From: an uncultured Clostridia bacterium
GTDB taxonomy: Bacteria > Bacillota > Clostridia > TANB77 > CAG-508
NCBI GenBank assembly: GCA_948745425.1
Contig: CAPZDM010000028.1
Coordinates: forward strand, 1 to 20,819
Length of the DNA: 20,819 bases
Reading direction: 5' to 3'
The translations under genes and the position numbers were made by a program. Below, piece after piece: positions 16,493-20,819 of the stretch. The notes beneath the pieces were generated by a model. The model was not told the origin of the DNA, ran no database searches, and worked only from the letters and a program-made list of their open reading frames with translations. Each line of letters begins with the position of its first letter. Position 1 is the first letter of the stretch.

Positions 16493-18098
16493 CTAACCAT
16501 TATAGACATTTAATTGTTTAAATTTAAAATGTATATATATTTTTTTACATTCGTCTACTTCAATTCTATCTACAATATCAAAAAGAATTTCCTTATTTAT
16601 ATATGGTGAATCTAAGAAATTTTTAGCCTTTTCTTTTACCTCTTGATTGGAAACTTCCTCTTTTTCACTAGAAGATAGCACTTCTATCTTATATTTTAGC
16701 GAAGCAATATTTTCTTCTATTTTTTTTCGTTCATTTAAAAATTTTTGAGAGTATCTAATATAATCATTTTCATCAATTACATTATTAAGTCTATCATCAT
16801 ATATCTGTTCTACTTTTTTGTTTAAGTTTTCTATTTTTTCTTCAAGTACTTTTATATGCGATAAATAGTCGTTTATAATTTCTGAATTCTCGTTTTTCTT
16901 TTTTAATATAACCTTTTTATATGTATCTATATTACTGCCTAGTATGCAGATCTTTCTTACATATGCAAGAATTTCTTTTTCTAATTTCTCATAATTGTTA
17001 TACTGTCTAATACATTTTCCATCTCGCCCTTTTTCACAAATAGCATACCTTCTTTCATATCTTTTATCCTTATATTTTTCAGTTTTAGTAATAAAAGTAA
17101 GTTTATTTCCACAATTATGACAATATGTAATTCCTTTTAATAAATATTCTCTATTCCTGTAACGAGTATTATATTTTCGTTCTAATATTTCTTGTACTTT
17201 TTTAAATGTATCATCATTTATAATTGGCTCATGTGCATTTTCTTCTACTATCCACATTTCTCTTGGTAGTTCAATTTTCTTTTTGCTTTTATAACTTAGT
17301 TTTTTAGTCTTACCTTGTAATAATCGTCCTAAATATACTTCATTTTTTAGAATGTTTTGTATAGAAGTTGGTCTCCACTTATAAAAATTTTCTGATTTAT
17401 GAACTAAATTCATTTTCAAATAGACTGCTGGTGGTTCTATGTTTTCATTATTTAATATATCTGCAATTTGATATGAACTCATACCTGATACATACATTTC
17501 GAATATTCTTTTTACAATATTACTTGCATACTCATCTATAATTAAATGTGCCAAATTATCACTTGTATCTTTTATGTATCCATAAGGTGGATATGTAGAT
17601 ATATATTGACCATTTTCCCTTTTTTGTTTACAAACACTACGAATTTTTTTTGAAATATCCTTTGCATACATATCATTTAATACTGCTTTAAAAGGAGTTA
17701 TATCACTTGCACTACTATTTTCCTCAAATGTATCTAAATTATCTAATAAAGATATATACCTAACATTTTTCTCTGGAAAATAACTTTCGATATAAAAACC
17801 TGTCTTTATATAATCTCTTCCAAGCCTTGATAAATCCTTCGTTATTACCATATTTACCTTTTTTTCTTCAATATCTTGAATCATTTTATTAAAACTTGGT
17901 CTATCAAAAGTTGTCCCGACTTACTCCATCGTCAATATATTCATTAAAGAGTGTTAAATTGTTTTCTTTCATATATCTAAGAATTAAATTTCTTTGATTT
18001 GTTACACTTTCACTTTCTTGTTTATCACCATCCTCTTTAGATAATCTTATATACATTGCAACTTTAAAATCGCAAGAGCTACTTACATTTAGAAACAT
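16493..18098 (-). pseudogene. Large serine recombinase 1, disrupted by a one-base frameshift
   Basis: The start at 18098 has an excellent TTAGGAGGA site. The first 64 codons include the nucleophile S20 in MYIRLSKEDGD and run to YIDDGVS, then read RDNF and stop. Removing one base near 17918 restores GTTFDRPSFNKMIQDIE and the whole remaining frame to 16493, about 534 residues in total. That frame holds DLSRLGRDYIKTGFYIES, the Recombinase domain, the zinc ribbon (CHNCGNKL...C) and a coiled coil. It is homologous to, but clearly diverged from, recombinase 2. The rest of the frame is otherwise clean, which suggests a recent mutation, a sequencing error or, less likely, programmed frameshifting. 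Confidence 0.85.
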
Positions 18099-18189
18099 TT
18101 TATCCTCCTAAACTATAAGCATTCACTTTTAAGTTTAATTATATCTAATCATCATAAAAAAACTCAATGCTGAAGCGAAAAAATATTTT

Positions 18190-18324
18190 CTACTTATAGT
18201 CATTATATTTGAGATATTTTAAAAAAGCCCCTTCTATCACTGTATCAATGTTTTTTCCATTGTTGCTATATAAAGGGAATATTTCATATGTTGTTTTGTT
18301 TTCTTTTTTTATTTCTGATTCCAT
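18190..18324 (-). CDS. 44-residue protein before the recombinases
   Basis: A short frame starting MESEIKKENKTTYEIFPLYS and ending ALKY-like (AFLKYLKYNDYK). A good AAGAGGTG site sits before the ATG at 18324, and it keeps operon order with its neighbours. Small proteins with a PLYSNNGKNIDTVIE-type segment are, from memory, common directly upstream of clostridial serine recombinases. It might be a TnpW-like or directionality accessory factor; this is a guess from position only. Confidence 0.65.
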   Translation of the reverse strand: MESEIKKENKTTYEIFPLYSNNGKNIDTVIEGAFLKYLKYNDYK

Positions 18325-18393
18325 GTATCACACCTCTTAAAAAAATTATATTGTCCTATATAGAATTTATGATTATTTTTTAGAGTTTTTTAT

Positions 18394-18645
18394 TTACTGG
18401 TCATCAGATACTCTTTTATTTACATAGCTCTCAAATAGTTCTACTATACAATCCCAATTTATTAGAAAATTGTTTTTTAATTCAGCTTCAAATCTTTCAA
18501 CAATTGTAAATTCTTTTTTTGCTATTAGTGATATAACTAATTTCTTTCTATCATTTGCAATGTATTCAATTTCTACATATACCTTATCCTGTTTTTCATT
18601 TAATAAATCAGCTAATTTGAATATTTTTAATAACTTTTCTTCCAT
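18394..18645 (-). CDS. 83-residue conserved element protein, unknown function
   Basis: It starts MEEKLLKIFKLADLLNEKQDKV, with mixed alpha/beta character and the segment LINWDCIVELFESYV near the C-terminus. No catalytic residues or membrane segments are seen. AGAGAGG precedes the ATG, and only four bases separate it from the preceding HTH gene, so the two are translationally close. Similar hypothetical proteins are familiar from clostridial mobile elements, but no role is known to me. Confidence 0.8.
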   Translation of the reverse strand: MEEKLLKIFKLADLLNEKQDKVYVEIEYIANDRKKLVISLIAKKEFTIVERFEAELKNNFLINWDCIVELFESYVNKRVSDDQ

Positions 18646-18649
18646 ATTT

Positions 18650-19066
18650 TTACCTCTCTTTTATATATTTAGGCACAGCATAAGAACGACCTAATGTATT
18701 GTCGAACTCATATCGCCTTTTGGAAGGGTTATATTTATAGGCACTATAATTACATCTTCTATAGTTTTCATTACTTAAATGTCCTGATTTTGATAATTCT
18801 TTGCTTGCTTGTCTGTGTTGTGATTGTACAATAGAATAATTATCTTCAATTTTCTGTTTTTCTCTTTTGTTTTTTATAAATTGATTTTGAGCAATTTTTC
18901 TATTATCTTTTGTAATATTTTTTCTATACTCTTTTTCGTGTACATATCTTACGTCTTGCTTTATGATTTTTGTTATATATGCAGATGAACACTTTACTTT
19001 ATCTGCAATTTCTTTCACTTTTAAATGTTCTATGTAAAATAAATTAATTATTTGTTCTTTTTTCAT
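18650..19066 (-). CDS. HTH DNA-binding protein of the mobile element
   Basis: 138 residues. Residues 3-40 form a sigma-region-4/Hin-like helix-turn-helix (LKVKEIADKVKCSSAYITKIIKQD). The remainder is basic and Asn/Gln/Lys-rich, ending in NPSKRRYEF...VPKYIKER. The ATG follows AAAGGTG. Proteins with this layout recur in clostridial elements next to recombinase genes. It probably controls excision genes or acts as a recombination accessory factor; the role is inferred. Confidence 0.8.
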   Translation of the reverse strand: MKKEQIINLFYIEHLKVKEIADKVKCSSAYITKIIKQDVRYVHEKEYRKNITKDNRKIAQNQFIKNKREKQKIEDNYSIVQSQHRQASKELSKSGHLSNENYRRCNYSAYKYNPSKRRYEFDNTLGRSYAVPKYIKER

Positions 19067-19127
19067 ATTTCACCTTTTAGTTAATTTTTTGTCGACAGTT
19101 TTTAGATAGCACAAGACTATTAGAAAT

Positions 19128-19298
19128 TTATTTAATTTCTAATTCTTTCATCTTTTTTCTAAATGCTTCTTGCCTTTTTTTCTTTGCTTGAAGTTCCTTA
19201 TATTTCTTACAGTTTTTCTTTGTTTTCACTAAAAGAACAATCAGTATAATTAAAAGTGTTTCAAGTAACATTCCTAATAATACATACTTTAAAAACAT
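19128..19298 (-). CDS. 56-residue single-pass membrane protein
   Basis: One hydrophobic helix (about 4-25, YVLLGMLLETLLIILIVLLV) precedes a very basic cytoplasmic tail rich in Lys, Glu and Arg. The start at 19298 is chosen for its strong AAAGGAG site eight bases upstream. An in-frame ATG at 19361 also has an AAAGGA site and would add 21 residues, partly encoded by an 11-bp inverted repeat (19327-19359). The function is unknown. Confidence 0.65.
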   Translation of the reverse strand: MFLKYVLLGMLLETLLIILIVLLVKTKKNCKKYKELQAKKKRQEAFRKKMKELEIK

Positions 19299-19435
19299 TT
19301 TTTGTTCTCCTTTCCTAATTTTAGTTGAAGGTAGATAAGAGCTTGTCCTATCCACCTTCATAATATAGTGTTCCTTTAAAATTTGCCCTTCACTATATAT
19401 ACATTGAGCAAGTCAAAATTTTTCTACCCAAGAAA

Positions 19436-19615
19436 TTAAAATTTATATCTTTTTATTCCTTCAATTAATTTTAATATGATAAATTGGTATCTGTCTTCAT
19501 CTCTAAAACTATATCTTTTAATTAGTCTTTTCTTTCGTTCAATAATTTCAAGAATTGCCATTTCATTACCATTTTGTGCTAGTTTTCCTAATTCATATAA
19601 ACTTTTATTTTTCAT
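19436..19615 (-). CDS. Orf8-like helix-turn-helix protein (Tn916 family)
   Basis: 59 residues, beginning MKNKSLYELGKLAQNG and ending LIEGIKRYKF. The LAQNGNEMAILEIIERKKRLI segment followed by DEDRYQFIILKLIEGIKRY resembles the HTH_16 family that includes Tn916 Orf8. The start overlaps the end of the sigma-factor gene by 11 bases, with AGGAGGAT just upstream, the same pairing as Orf7-Orf8 in Tn916. It is expected to help activate element transcription together with the sigma factor. Confidence 0.75.
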   Translation of the reverse strand: MKNKSLYELGKLAQNGNEMAILEIIERKKRLIKRYSFRDEDRYQFIILKLIEGIKRYKF

Positions 19616-20003
19616 CTTCTAAATCCTCCTTTAAATACTTTTTTAATTTATCAATAGCTCTTAGCTTTATTCTACTAACCGATTTTGAGCATATTTCTAA
19701 AATTTTAGCAGCATCATCTTGTGATAAATCCTCTTTAAAAAGTAAAAAAAGTACTGACTGCTCAATGGCAGACAGCGACTTTAATGCACTATTTAATTCT
19801 AAGGTATTTTCAATATTATCAATAGTAAATGGTATAGTAACGCCTTTTAAAAGGACAGAACTGTCCTCTTCCTTATCTATAATAGTTCTTTCTTTATTAT
19901 TAATATTCATTTGTTTCTTGAAATATCCTTTGGACGAGAATATAATAATTTTATTAAGGTAACTATCAAACCTTTCCTCCCTGTAATCATTATTATTTTC
20001 CAT
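19605..20003 (-). CDS. Orf7-like sigma-70 family regulator of the element
   Basis: 132 residues. The C-terminal half (about 70-125) is a sigma region 4: LKSLSAIEQSVLFLLFKEDLSQDDAAKILEICSKSVSRIKLRAIDKLKKYL. The N-terminal half lacks a clear region 2, as in Tn916 Orf7. It probably binds element promoters and turns on the transfer or excision genes. The ATG follows GGGAGGAG, which overlaps a small hairpin (20013-20030) that may limit translation. It is divergent from the XRE regulator at 20428 and translationally coupled to the Orf8-like gene. Confidence 0.8.
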   Translation of the reverse strand: MENNNDYREERFDSYLNKIIIFSSKGYFKKQMNINNKERTIIDKEEDSSVLLKGVTIPFTIDNIENTLELNSALKSLSAIEQSVLFLLFKEDLSQDDAAKILEICSKSVSRIKLRAIDKLKKYLKEDLEDEK

Positions 20004-20012
20004 AGTGCTCCT

Positions 20013-20030
20013 CCCAAATCTAAATTTGGG
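20013..20030. promoter_or_regulatory. Hairpin/dyad at the ribosome-binding site of the sigma gene
   Basis: Perfect arms CCCAAAT and ATTTGGG around a CTAA loop. On the minus-strand transcript the GGG of the arm is part of the GGGAGGAG ribosome-binding site, so pairing would partly mask it. It could alternatively be a protein operator. Confidence 0.5.
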
Positions 20031-20197
20031 CTTAACTCCTTATTTAAGGAAAATATAATTTTAATTAAAAACTCCTTTCTTAAAATCTATATTTTTATAC
20101 AAAAAAAGGCATAATATCCTATTCAATTCAAATCGTATCATAAGTATCTTTTAATATACTCTTTAGCTGATTTTCCTTAAATATGGACATTAAGCCC
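20028..20197. repeat. Inverted pair of about 26-bp leader repeats in the divergent control region
   Basis: Left copy 20028-20053 and right copy 20171-20197 are inverted. Both contain GGGCTTAA and ATTTAAGGAAAA, with two or three differences and one indel between them. They face away from each other toward the sigma and XRE genes, 117 bases apart. Duplicated regulator sites, or matching transcript leaders, would explain this. The rest of the interval 20054-20170 shows only AT-rich sequence with weak promoter-like hexamers. Confidence 0.6.
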
Positions 20198-20226
20198 TAG
20201 TATAAATTATATGAAATTTTTTTGTT

Positions 20227-20346
20227 AAAATTTGTCGAATTTAGTGTACAAATTTTGGGAATTTATGGTATTGCAATGATTGAAACTTTCTGTATTAGTT
20301 CATTCTAGCCATTTTGCAAAAGTCGACATACCTTGACAAAGTATGT
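20227..20346 (+). promoter_or_regulatory. Possible operators and promoter elements of the XRE gene
   Basis: Two dyads are visible: AAAATTTGT/ACAAATTTT with a 12-base spacer (20227-20256), and ACATAC/GTATGT with a 9-base spacer (20326-20346). The second contains a consensus TTGACA (20333-20338), but no good -10 box lies 16-18 bases downstream. The dyads are candidates for autorepression by the XRE protein. Confidence is low because the DNA is so AT-rich. Confidence 0.35.
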
Positions 20347-20427
20347 ATTTTTACAAAGCCATAGTATATTATGTTTTTATAAAAGCATATAAAATATACA
20401 TATACATTTGTAAGGGGGAATTAGTGA

Positions 20428-20819
20428 ATGGCATTAGATAGGGTAATAATCGGAACAAGAATTAGAAAAATCCGAGAAGAACTGCTTGGAGAATCTAGAG
20501 CTGACTTTGGAAAAAGATGCGATTTAACAGAAAGGCATATAGGTCAAATAGAAAGAGGAGATTTTTTATTTAGTTTACCTACTCTAGACAAAATTTCTGT
20601 CGCTACTGGTGTAGATACAGATTATATATTATATGGAAAAGGAGAAAATCATAAATTAAAAGTTAAAAATATACTTAATAATATTATAGATAGGTCCGAC
20701 AAAGATGAACTTAATATGTATTATAAGTTTATTATCACAATGAAGCATTATATAATTAAAAAAGTAATAATTATCCCCCAGTATAACTGGGGGATTTTCA
20801 TATCGGCCTATAAGGCCTT
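20428..20819 (+). CDS. XRE-family transcriptional regulator, open at the window end
   Basis: At least 130 residues without a stop before the edge. The helix-turn-helix (about 8-65) reads IGTRIRKIREELLGESRADF, GKRCDLTERHIGQIERGDF and LPTLDKISVATGVDTDYILYG, a clear Cro/C1-type domain. An AAGGGGG site precedes the ATG. Divergence from the Orf7-like sigma gene matches Tn916 orf9, so it is probably the repressor that keeps the element silent. The last 15 or so codons read through a terminator-like hairpin (20773-20795), which is unusual. The true C-terminus cannot be seen. Confidence 0.85.
   Translation, partial: MALDRVIIGTRIRKIREELLGESRADFGKRCDLTERHIGQIERGDFLFSLPTLDKISVATGVDTDYILYGKGENHKLKVKNILNNIIDRSDKDELNMYYKFIITMKHYIIKKVIIIPQYNWGIFISAYKA
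20773..20795 (+). terminator. Terminator-like hairpin within the open XRE frame
   Basis: Perfect 9-bp arms ATCCCCCAG/CTGGGGGAT around TATAA, followed by TTTTC. It is one of the few GC-rich spots in the element. A further GGCC-TATAA-GGCC dyad follows at the window edge. Confidence 0.6.

Larger units (their letters stand above)
14890..20819. mobile_element. End of an integrated element with serine recombinases and a Tn916-like control module
   Basis: The boundary within dacF is visible on the left; the right part leaves the window. In transcript order the gene content is an XRE regulator (divergent), an Orf7-like sigma factor, an Orf8-like HTH, a small membrane protein, an HTH protein, two small unknowns and two large serine recombinases. 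No conjugation, capsid or resistance genes are visible. An integrative conjugative element is the best guess from the regulatory module. Confidence 0.8.

Overview
The window is very AT-rich. It has strong AGGAGG-type ribosome binding sites, consensus sigma-A promoters, a T-box leader, RNase J, GatCAB and a D-Ala-D-Ala carboxypeptidase. Together these suggest a low-GC Bacillota, most likely an uncultured clostridial lineage. Almost all genes lie on the minus strand. Both window edges cut genes (rnjA on the left, an XRE regulator on the right).

Positions 1-14047 are chromosomal housekeeping sequence. Reading right to left along the minus strand: recN; aspS behind a T-box riboswitch whose likely specifier is AAC (Asn); gatC-gatA-gatB with their own promoter; rnc followed by a radical-SAM-like protein that has lost its cluster-binding part; a YitT-family membrane protein; an unrecognised membrane protein with its own promoter and terminator; and rnjA with a long structured leader. 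One small membrane-protein gene (5932-6183) runs on the plus strand and converges on gatB. AspRS and GatCAB would cooperate in tRNA-dependent amidation; RNase III and RNase J are both RNA-processing enzymes.

Intergenic space is crowded with palindromic elements, many abutting or overlapping stop codons. One lies in frame inside recN. One is a perfect 65-bp palindrome that gives two convergent genes the same C-terminus.

Positions about 14890-20819 are the end of an integrated mobile element that has cut a dacF-like carboxypeptidase gene; only the 3' part of that gene is visible (14048-14896). The element carries two tandem large serine recombinase genes at the junction (one frameshifted), three small accessory genes, a small membrane protein, and a Tn916-like regulatory module (an XRE repressor divergent from an Orf7-like sigma factor and an Orf8-like HTH protein). 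The rest of the element, including any conjugation genes, and the 5' part of dacF lie outside the window.
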